A program made the translations under genes and the position numbers. Below the pieces are notes generated by a model, which was given only the letters and a program-made list of their open reading frames with translations, was not told the origin of the DNA and ran no database searches. A stretch of DNA of 37,787 nt from CAZCQG01 sp964500775 (lineage in GTDB: Bacteria > Campylobacterota > Campylobacteria > Campylobacterales > CAZCQG01), in contig CAZCQG010000021.1 of the NCBI GenBank assembly GCA_964500775.1, positions 1-37,787 on the forward strand. Reading direction: 5' to 3'. This document shows, piece by piece, positions 31,620 through 37,787 of this stretch (the first letter of the stretch is position 1; the number at the start of each line of letters is the position of its first letter).

Positions 31620-33687
31620 TAGATATATACTCCTCTCTCTCGGGACATGCGCGCTCCTTTTTTCACAACAAGAGATGCGTCAGTTTGAGTTTAGCGCCGA
31701 AAAATTCGATTTTAACGGCTCAACGGTAAATGCAGCAGGTAATGTTTGCGTGGTGAGCGGCGAATACAACCTAAGCGCCGAAAGTGCATCGTATGATAAA
31801 GATACGACAAATATTCGCCTAGATACAAACGTGGTCGTCAATAAAAGAGATGCGGTGCTCATACAAAGCGAAAGCCTAAACGGGAATCTCAAAGACGAGA
31901 GTTATACGATAGCGCCGTTTTATATGCAAGATGTACAAAGCGGCTTGTGGATAGATTCTAAAAGCAGTTGCATTAATAAGGATTTGTTCGAGTTTAACAA
32001 CACCCTCATATCTAGCTGCGACAAAGAAGATCCGTTTTGGTATTTTACGTTTGACGAAGGGGAGTATGACGATAACACCACTTGGGTAAAGATGTACAAT
32101 CCTACCCTCTATGTCGGCGGATTGCCGGTGTTCTATTCGCCTTTTTTGATGTTTATGGCTAATGATAACAGAAGAAGCGGATTGCTTTTTCCGACTATCG
32201 GATATTCATCGGACGAAGGTTTTATCTATAAACAGCCTCTCTATCTTGCTCCGGAACTCGACTGGGATTTGCTCATCACCCCCGAGATTCGCACCAATAG
32301 AGGGCAGGGGATATTCACGGAATTACGATTTGCGGACGGCGAAGATTCAAAAGGAGCACTACGCGCAGGGGTGTTTGAAGACGATAGCGAGTATAGAAGT
32401 AAATATGGTCTCCGCAATAAAAAACACCACGGCTTGGAGCTAGACTATCAAAACGAATCGCTACTTAGTAACTATTTTTCCGATATAAAGAGCGACGGTC
32501 TCTATATCGATGCGGCGATGCTGAATGATATTGACTATATCAATCTTTTGAGTGAAAGTGACCAATTCGACCTCAATGACAAGATCGTCACCTCGCGTTT
32601 CAACTATTATATGCAAACCGAAGGAAATTATCTCGGTTTGTACGGGAAGCACTTTTACGATACATCGCTGACGACCAATGAAAGCACCCTTCAAGAGCTT
32701 CCCACGCTCCATTATCACCGATATAAAGAATCGCTCTTTTTTGATAATCTCCTTTACTCGATAGACGCAAAAGCGACCAATTATACGAGATCCAAAGGAT
32801 TGGAAGCCAAGAAATATGAAGCTACGATTCCTGCGGGATTCTATTTCCCTCTTTTTGACGAATACCTCACCTTGGGGATTTTTCAAGAGCTGTATTTTAT
32901 GAATCTCCACTACGGCAACGAAGATGATTTCGGCACGAACGTGGATGATGCCAATTTCGCGATGAACTCCTATATTTTCTCTTTGAATAGCGATTTGATA
33001 AAAAGATATGAGAACTTTATCCATTCGATGCAGATTGGACTTTTTTATAAAGATTACTCTTATAAGAATAGAGACGGGTACTATTCCGATTTTATCGAAC
33101 TTCCGAGCGATCCAAAATCTACGAATATCGTCTTAAATAACTTTTTATACGACAAAAACGGTGAATTGTTTTTGTCAAATAGGAGCGAACAAGCTATCTA
33201 TTTTGACGACTACGATTACAAATACGGCAATCTTTTAAATGAGTTGAAGTATTATTTTTCCGATACGATAAACGTCGATCACACCACCAAATATTCCCAT
33301 AAGTACGGCAGATTCGTAGAATCTCAAATCACTTTGAATTATGAGGTAAAAGACGATTACACGATTGGAGTTAGCCACTTTTTCAGAGATGACAACATCT
33401 TGGATGATGCGAGCTATTTTGGGTTAAATCTAGAAAAGCACTACGGCACGCTCGATCTTTTTGCTAATTCGTATTACGACTTTAGAGATTCGAGATTTAG
33501 AAATTGGGAGGTTGGATTCCATAAAGATAAAGGGTGTTATGAGTACGGCTTGAGCTATTTTAGGGATTACGTGCCTGTTCTCGGTACAGCCGGTAGTAAG
33601 CCGCTCAAAGAGGATTACATCTATTTTGAAGTACGTTTAAAGCCTGTCGGAGGAGTGAATTATAAACTGCACAGAAGTGATGATTGA
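31609..33687 (+). CDS. lptD: LPS-assembly outer-membrane protein LptD (OstA/Imp)
   Basis: The 692-residue protein has a signal peptide (about 1-19), an OstA/LptA-like beta-jellyroll domain (about 25-115: EFSAEKFDFNGSTVNAAGNV, YDKDTTNIRLDTNVVV), and a large beta-barrel region from about 150 rich in aromatic alternating strands, with PVFYSPFLMF and RRSGLLFPTIGYS as conserved segments. With LptE it inserts lipopolysaccharide into the outer leaflet. Four cysteines in the mature part (NVCVV, SSCIN, SSCDK, GCYEY) could form disulfides between domains. The short length is normal for Campylobacterota. Confidence 0.93.
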   Translation: MRFNRYILLSLGTCALLFSQQEMRQFEFSAEKFDFNGSTVNAAGNVCVVSGEYNLSAESASYDKDTTNIRLDTNVVVNKRDAVLIQSESLNGNLKDESYTIAPFYMQDVQSGLWIDSKSSCINKDLFEFNNTLISSCDKEDPFWYFTFDEGEYDDNTTWVKMYNPTLYVGGLPVFYSPFLMFMANDNRRSGLLFPTIGYSSDEGFIYKQPLYLAPELDWDLLITPEIRTNRGQGIFTELRFADGEDSKGALRAGVFEDDSEYRSKYGLRNKKHHGLELDYQNESLLSNYFSDIKSDGLYIDAAMLNDIDYINLLSESDQFDLNDKIVTSRFNYYMQTEGNYLGLYGKHFYDTSLTTNESTLQELPTLHYHRYKESLFFDNLLYSIDAKATNYTRSKGLEAKKYEATIPAGFYFPLFDEYLTLGIFQELYFMNLHYGNEDDFGTNVDDANFAMNSYIFSLNSDLIKRYENFIHSMQIGLFYKDYSYKNRDGYYSDFIELPSDPKSTNIVLNNFLYDKNGELFLSNRSEQAIYFDDYDYKYGNLLNELKYYFSDTINVDHTTKYSHKYGRFVESQITLNYEVKDDYTIGVSHFFRDDNILDDASYFGLNLEKHYGTLDLFANSYYDFRDSRFRNWEVGFHKDKGCYEYGLSYFRDYVPVLGTAGSKPLKEDYIYFEVRLKPVGGVNYKLHRSDD

Positions 33688-33965
33688 TGCAGGAGGATGG
33701 GGCATATTATGAAATCCAAAATGCGCTTGAGGAGCTTGATTTAAGCGTGTTTGTCTCGCTCGTGGAAATAAAAGAGAAGCACAGGGAATTGGCAAAAAAA
33801 TATCATCCGGATGTTTGCGGTGATGATGGGGAAAGATTCGCTAAAATAGAGGCGGCGTATAAATTACTGAAGGGGTATATTGAAAATTACCGATTTGAAT
33901 TCTCAGAAGATGAGATCAGAAAACAATCTCCTTGGGACGACTACAAGAAGCGCTTTAAATTCTAA
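33687..33965 (+). CDS. Small J-domain protein
   Basis: The 92-residue protein is little more than a DnaJ domain: EIKEKHRELAKKYHPDVCGD has the HPD tripeptide at 40-42 that stimulates Hsp70 ATPase, and FAKIEAAYKLLKGYIENY is helix III. No zinc-finger or substrate domain follows. The ATG at 33687 overlaps the lptD stop (TGATG); a TTG three bases earlier is an alternative. It could recruit DnaK to the lptD or envelope pathway, but its client is unknown. The gene lies in the same position as a small hypothetical gene in Helicobacter. Confidence 0.85.
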   Translation: MQEDGAYYEIQNALEELDLSVFVSLVEIKEKHRELAKKYHPDVCGDDGERFAKIEAAYKLLKGYIENYRFEFSEDEIRKQSPWDDYKKRFKF

Positions 33966-34641
33966 AAAGAAGGGAGTGCTCACCGATAGGGCGGATGCGC
34001 TTAATAAACTCGTAGAAATTATGCCTATCAAAGAGATGCAAAAACTCAATTACGTCGTTATTGCGGTGAGCTTGGGCGGTGTCTATTTTGCAAATCAATT
34101 TTCAAAGATAATTGGAGCCCCGTTTGACTTCCTATTTACCGAGCCGATCACCGCACCAAATAATCCGGAATGCCAAATCGGTATGGTGAGCGAGACCGAA
34201 GAGATAGTGATACACGAGAATCTTATTAAATCATTTGATATAAACCTCGACTTTATCTACGGTGAAGCTACGAGAAAATACGAAGAGAAGATTCTCAAAT
34301 ATATCTACAAATACAGAAAAGGTGAGATGATACGCTCGCTAGCAGGCAAGCATATCCTTTTGGCGGATGAGGGGATAGATAGCGGGCTTACGATGATCGC
34401 TGCGGTAAAAACGGTCATCACGCTTGGGGCAAAAAGCGTCTCTTTTGCCGTTCCGGTGATGCCCTATGACGTAGCGCAGAGACTAGATGAGATCATAGAT
34501 GAGATATACTGCCTCCACAAACCGCAGGATTTCGTCGACGTGCCGTATTATTATCAAAAGATAGAAGAGATAAGACCTAGCGACATTGAGGGACTGATCA
34601 AAGAAAACATTCAAAGACAAAAAAAGGAAAGTAATGGTTGA
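33910..34641 (+). CDS. Phosphoribosyltransferase-family protein
   Basis: The PRPP-binding signature ILLADEGIDSGLTMIAAVKT lies near residue 160, where type I phosphoribosyltransferases have a hydrophobic-DD/DE-G-x-x-(S/T)-G-x-T loop. IAVSLGGVYFANQFSKIIGAPFDFL near 55 is the N-terminal PPi-loop region. I choose ATG 33910 (243 residues), which overlaps the J-domain gene by 56 bases; a TTG at 33880 would lengthen the overlap. The nucleobase substrate is not evident, and many such proteins with this profile have unknown activity. It overlaps pnp by eight bases. Confidence 0.82.
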   Translation: MRSENNLLGTTTRSALNSKKKGVLTDRADALNKLVEIMPIKEMQKLNYVVIAVSLGGVYFANQFSKIIGAPFDFLFTEPITAPNNPECQIGMVSETEEIVIHENLIKSFDINLDFIYGEATRKYEEKILKYIYKYRKGEMIRSLAGKHILLADEGIDSGLTMIAAVKTVITLGAKSVSFAVPVMPYDVAQRLDEIIDEIYCLHKPQDFVDVPYYYQKIEEIRPSDIEGLIKENIQRQKKESNG

Positions 34642-36877
34642 GATAGTAAAAATAGAGAAGAACAATTTAGAGCAGTATTTTGAATTCGGCAAGGTAGCTA
34701 AGCAATGTAGCGGATCTGTTCTTTACAAATGCGGTAAAAGTGTTTTGCTGGCGACCGTAGCGGCTGATTTGGATAATACCGTAGACGAAGATTTTTTACC
34801 GTTGACGGTGCAATACATAGAAAAAAGCTATTCTGCTGGGAAGATTCCCGGAGGGTTTATCAAAAGAGAAGCAAAACCGAGTGATTTTGAAACGCTTACA
34901 TCAAGAATCGTAGATAGAAGCATCCGACCGCTTTTCCCAAAAGGATATGCACACCCGACCCAAGTGACGATTCTTGTTCTAAGTGTTGAAAGTGATGCAG
35001 ATTTGCAAGTGATGGCACTTTCCGCTGCCCAAGCAGCCCTTTATGCGAGCGACATCCCGTTAGACATACCGGTAGGTGCAGTGAGAATCGGTAAAATCGA
35101 TGGTGAGTTCGTAGTGAATCCAAAGCGAAGCGAGCTAGCGAAAAGTAGTCTCGATCTTTTTGTGAGCGGCACATATAATGATTTGTTGATGATTGAGATG
35201 CGAAGTCTAGGTAAAGATGAGATGATTTCTAGCCCCATAGACAATGCGCTTGCAATGGATGGGATGGTTGGCGAGATGGTGAGTGTCCATAGGGCTAATG
35301 AAATGAGCGAACAAGAGTTATTAGAGGCGTTATCACTCGCGCAAAGCGCTATAAACGAAATATCATCAGAGTATGCGGAACGTTTTGCAAAAGCGAAAAA
35401 ACCGCATGCAAAAGTGACACTTAAAGAATCCATCGAAAATCAAGCCCTCTACGACAATCTCAAGAAAGATTTCTTGCCGCAGATACAGTCGGCGATAAAG
35501 AGTATGGCAAAGAGCGAACGAGAATCCGAGCTCAAAGCTATCGCTAAAGAGGCAAGCGCAAAATACGAAAGCGACAAAGCCGAAACAACCAATACCCTGA
35601 AAAAAATCAAAAAAGAACTCGTCCGCGCGATGATACTTGATGAGCGAGTACGTGCGGATGGGAGAGGCTTGAAAGAGGTGCGACCTATCAGCATAGAAAC
35701 AAATATCCTCCCGAGCACGCACGGCTCTACCCTTTTTACTAGAGGACAGACCCAAGCACTCGTCGTAGCTACCCTCGGTGGAGATATGGACGCGCAGAGC
35801 TATGAGTTGATCACGGAAAAAACAAATGCAAAAGAGAAGTTTATGGTGCACTACAACTTCCCCGGCTTTAGTGTGGGTGAAGCGAATATGATAGGTGCGC
35901 CCGGTAGACGTGAGCTCGGACACGGGAATCTCGCAAAAAGAGCAATAGAGCCGACGATAATCAATCCTGACGGAAAAACTATAAGGCTAGTATCGGAAAT
36001 ATTAGAATCAAACGGCTCAAGCTCAATGGCTACGGTGTGCGGAGGGTCTTTGGCGCTTCGAGCGGCTGACATAGAGGTCACTTCGCTCGTCGCAGGCGTG
36101 GCTATGGGGCTAGTAGTCGAAGGGGACAAATACGGAGTCTTGACCGACATTATGGGTCTAGAAGATCATGACGGCGATATGGATTTCAAGGTAGCGGGAA
36201 CGCGCGAAGGAATCACGGCGATGCAGATGGATATAAAGTTGGGCGGTTTGGATTTTGCAATACTCAAAGAGGCGCTCCACCAAGCAAAAGAGGGACGAGA
36301 GCACATTTTAAATATTATGGAAAAAGCTGAAAGCGAGATAGTGATAAATGAATCAATTCTCCCTTCGACGAATATTTTTAACGTCCACCCCTCAAAAATA
36401 GTCGACATTATCGGACAGGCAGGAAAAACGATAAAAGAGATCATCGAGAGATTTGGAGTGAGTATCGACCTTGATAGAGAAAAGGGCGAGGTTAAGGTGA
36501 GCGGCGGCGATAAAGGGAAAGTGACCGAAGCGAGCGACCATATTATAGAGATCACAAACAAACCGAGCGAAAGAGGCGGTCACGGTAGAGATCGAGGTGA
36601 CAGGGGCGAAAGAGCGCCAAATCCTGCAGACGTGTATAATGTGGGAGATAAATTCAGCGGCAAGGTCAAAAAGATTGTCGAGTTTGGTGCATTTATCGAG
36701 CTACCCAAAGGCGGGGACGGGTTGTTGCATATCTCCAAGCTCTCGGACAAAAGGGTAAATAAAGTGAGTGATGTCCTTAGTGAGGGTCAGGAAGTAGAAG
36801 CAGAGATACTTTCTATCAATAAAAATAAAGTCGAATTAGGACTTGTAAATAATTCAAAAGAAAATGTTGAAAGTTAA
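34634..36877 (+). CDS. pnp: Polyribonucleotide nucleotidyltransferase (PNPase)
   Basis: The 747-residue 3'-5' phosphorolytic exoribonuclease has two RNase PH-like domains (about 5-230 and 335-560) linked by a helical region, a KH domain (about 575-640, HPSKIVDIIGQAGKTIKEI) and an S1 domain (about 668-740, KKIVEFGAFIELPKGGDGLLH). The phosphorolytic site motif GLEDHDGDMDFKVAG is near 507. A Gly/Arg/Asp-rich linker (GGHGRDRGDRGERAPN) separates KH from S1 and is longer than in E. coli. AAAGGAAA precedes the ATG inside the previous gene. Confidence 0.97.
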   Translation: MVEIVKIEKNNLEQYFEFGKVAKQCSGSVLYKCGKSVLLATVAADLDNTVDEDFLPLTVQYIEKSYSAGKIPGGFIKREAKPSDFETLTSRIVDRSIRPLFPKGYAHPTQVTILVLSVESDADLQVMALSAAQAALYASDIPLDIPVGAVRIGKIDGEFVVNPKRSELAKSSLDLFVSGTYNDLLMIEMRSLGKDEMISSPIDNALAMDGMVGEMVSVHRANEMSEQELLEALSLAQSAINEISSEYAERFAKAKKPHAKVTLKESIENQALYDNLKKDFLPQIQSAIKSMAKSERESELKAIAKEASAKYESDKAETTNTLKKIKKELVRAMILDERVRADGRGLKEVRPISIETNILPSTHGSTLFTRGQTQALVVATLGGDMDAQSYELITEKTNAKEKFMVHYNFPGFSVGEANMIGAPGRRELGHGNLAKRAIEPTIINPDGKTIRLVSEILESNGSSSMATVCGGSLALRAADIEVTSLVAGVAMGLVVEGDKYGVLTDIMGLEDHDGDMDFKVAGTREGITAMQMDIKLGGLDFAILKEALHQAKEGREHILNIMEKAESEIVINESILPSTNIFNVHPSKIVDIIGQAGKTIKEIIERFGVSIDLDREKGEVKVSGGDKGKVTEASDHIIEITNKPSERGGHGRDRGDRGERAPNPADVYNVGDKFSGKVKKIVEFGAFIELPKGGDGLLHISKLSDKRVNKVSDVLSEGQEVEAEILSINKNKVELGLVNNSKENVES

Positions 36878-36889
36878 GAATTTTTTTTG

Positions 36890-36895
36890 TAGAAT
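36890..36895 (+). promoter_or_regulatory. -10 box for atpE
   Basis: TTGTAGAAT, with hexamer TAGAAT, lies after a T-rich stretch and 69 bases before the atpE ATG. It implies a leader of about 60 bases in which GCAAAG can pair with CTTTAGC around a CCGAAAGG hairpin, ending at AGGAG. Confidence 0.45.
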
Positions 36896-36963
36896 TCCAA
36901 CCGCAAAGTCACGAGTAGGGATACGCAAGCCGAAAGGTCTTTAGCAAAAAAATAGGAGAATTT

Positions 36964-37272
36964 ATGAAAAAACTAGTTCTAGTTTTTCTAGCACTTGCCG
37001 GTGTAGCGTTTGCTTCTGAAATGGGTGCAAATGAAATGTTGAAAGCTTACAGCGTTGTTGCTGCAGGTGTAGGTCTTGGTCTTGCTGCTCTAGGTGGCGC
37101 AATCGGTATGGGTAACACAGCCGCTGCTACTATCGCAGGTACTGCAAGAAATCCTGGTCTTGGTGGAAAGCTAATGACTACGATGTTTATCGCGCTAGCT
37201 ATGATCGAAGCACAAGTTATTTATACACTTGTTATCGCTCTTATAGCACTTTACGCAAACCCTTTCCTTTAA
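36964..37272 (+). CDS. atpE: ATP synthase F0 subunit c
   Basis: The 102-residue protein forms the rotor ring of F1F0 ATP synthase. An N-terminal signal-like segment (MKKLVLVFLALAGVAFASE) is followed by two transmembrane helices (about 28-55 and 70-98) and the polar loop ARNPGL. The ion-binding carboxylate is Glu82 in FIALAMIEAQVIYT. Ala follows the glutamate where sodium-type rings usually carry Ser or Thr, which suggests proton use. It stands apart from the other atp genes, as in other Campylobacterota. AGGAG precedes the ATG. Confidence 0.97.
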   Translation: MKKLVLVFLALAGVAFASEMGANEMLKAYSVVAAGVGLGLAALGGAIGMGNTAAATIAGTARNPGLGGKLMTTMFIALAMIEAQVIYTLVIALIALYANPFL

Positions 37273-37286
37273 TAGTTACTTACAAG

Positions 37287-37304
37287 CAGGCGGGAAACCG
37301 CCTG
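37287..37304 (+). terminator. Hairpin after atpE
   Basis: CAGGCGG and CCGCCTG form a perfect seven-base-pair stem with a GAAA tetraloop, followed only by TTAATA. It is a very stable stem with a weak U tract, so it may partly terminate or protect the atpE mRNA end before the tRNA gene 15 bases later. Confidence 0.55.
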
Positions 37305-37318
37305 TTAATACTACGAAT

Positions 37319-37404
37319 GCGGTCGTGGTGGAATTGGTAGACACGCCATCTTGAGGGGGTGGTGAGCCCAGCTTGTGCGAGTTCAAATCTCGCCGACCGC
37401 ACCA
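37319..37404 (+). tRNA. tRNA-Leu (anticodon GAG)
   Basis: The 86-base gene has acceptor arms GCGGTCG and CGACCGC, a D arm with GGTAGAC, an anticodon stem CCATC/GGTGG enclosing loop TTGAGGG (anticodon GAG, reads CUC and CUU), a long class II variable arm, T loop GTTCAAATC and an encoded CCA end. All features fit a bacterial leucine tRNA. Confidence 0.97.
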
Positions 37405-37410
37405 CTTAAC

Positions 37411-37430
37411 ATCCCTATTTTAGGGATTTT
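37411..37430 (+). terminator. Terminator after tRNA-Leu
   Basis: ATCCCTA and TAGGGAT form a seven-base-pair stem with loop TTT, followed by a run of T residues. It is a classical intrinsic terminator for the tRNA transcript. Confidence 0.8.
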
Positions 37431-37439
37431 CAAAACTGA

Positions 37440-37481
37440 TTTTACAAACTCCCCCATTTCTCCCCCACTTTTTTACAAACT
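37440..37481 (+). repeat. Short direct-repeat array after tRNA-Leu
   Basis: TTTTACAAACT occurs at 37440-37450 and 37471-37481, enclosing two copies of CTCCCCCA at 37449-37456 and 37460-37467 (11-base period). Paired direct repeats just beyond a tRNA 3' end resemble integrase arm-binding sites of an attachment region. No second attachment site is visible inside the window. Confidence 0.5.
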
Positions 37482-37490
37482 TAGCATGCG

Positions 37491-37787
37491 ATGAGACATT
37501 CGATTTTTTCTCTATCGGCTTTCAGAGATTCAAATGAAAAAATATTAAGAGTTGTAGATTCGTCAGAGATTTCACTTTCTGGAATTGACTATATTATCAG
37601 ACATCCGCTTTCCAAAAATATATTCAGATTTTATGTTTTAAATGAAGATGAAACGATAGATTATGAAATTCCACAAGAGGATATTATTGCAGAAAAGACA
37701 ATGTATTCTGAAACATATCAACAAGGAATGAGACGAACTATATCCTTAACTCTCATTAATTCTACTGGAGAATATACCCCAAACATT
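37491..37787 (+). CDS. N-terminal part of a possibly phage-derived protein (truncated by window end)
   Basis: An ATG opens a 99-codon frame that runs off the window. It starts MRHSIFSLSAFRDSNEKILR and reaches RRTISLTLINSTGEYTPN, a pattern of arginine, alternating hydrophobics and N-x-x-G-x-(F/Y)-x-P that I associate with phage baseplate or tail proteins. AT content is clearly higher than in the genes before the tRNA, and the ribosome-binding site is weak. Its place 86 bases after a tRNA gene fits an integrated element. The phage assignment is inference. Confidence 0.5.
   Translation, partial: MRHSIFSLSAFRDSNEKILRVVDSSEISLSGIDYIIRHPLSKNIFRFYVLNEDETIDYEIPQEDIIAEKTMYSETYQQGMRRTISLTLINSTGEYTPNI

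Noticed and set aside
36896..36963. c-di-GMP (GEMM) riboswitch before atpE, suggested by GGGATACGCAAGCC and GCAAAG
   Set aside because: The order of elements is wrong: the GAAA hairpin follows instead of preceding the ACGCAA motif, and the P1 architecture is missing.

Overview
The window reads as an ordinary chromosomal segment of a free-living member of the Campylobacterota (Epsilonproteobacteria), roughly 40% GC. The evidence is gene order: truB-csrA-ispE-smpB-exbB-exbD and purD-(RDD)-lptD-(DnaJ)-(phosphoribosyltransferase)-pnp-atpE are both arrangements I recall from Helicobacter and relatives. The sensor kinases with an H-Q-x-R-Q-P box are also typical of the group. The genus cannot be fixed from the sequence.

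Layout. 1-3333: the tail of an unknown gene, a sugar-binding-like periplasmic protein abutting a PAS histidine kinase, and a small unknown protein. 3464-6457: a TAXI/fused-permease TRAP transporter. 6517-10013: a heme-type (Tll0287-like) diguanylate cyclase and glycogen debranching enzyme GlgX. 10002-17379: a metallo-beta-lactamase protein with two cyclic-nucleotide-binding-like domains (minus), a large PAS kinase with an N-terminal CZB-like zinc domain (plus), and a minus-strand block of LysR regulator, ACC-deaminase-like PLP enzyme and superoxide reductase. 17520-27600: a compact plus-strand run, uvrD-like helicase, truB, csrA, ispE, smpB, two tiny ORFs, exbB, exbD, a tiny membrane protein, a ZorA-like and a ZorB-like motor pair, and a Na/Pi cotransporter, closed by a strong terminator. 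27633-29590: cytochrome c (minus), then an accessory patch with an orphan small gene, degenerate repeats, insertion-sequence debris and a RelB/RelE-type toxin-antitoxin pair. 29686-36877: a 6S-like RNA candidate, purD, RDD protein, lptD, DnaJ-domain protein, phosphoribosyltransferase and pnp. 36964-end: atpE, tRNA-Leu(GAG), a terminator, a short repeat array and the start of an AT-rich, possibly phage-derived gene.

How genes work together. ExbBD and the ZorAB-like pair are two ion-driven membrane motors of the same superfamily, side by side and translationally packed with housekeeping genes. That is the most interesting feature here: ZorAB-type proteins are best known from the Zorya anti-phage system, but no ZorC, ZorD or ZorE gene is present, so this looks like an orphan motor with a cellular role. 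The binding protein/kinase pair next to the TRAP genes suggests sensing coupled to uptake. The 28.2-29.6 kb patch and the segment after tRNA-Leu are the two places with signs of gene transfer.
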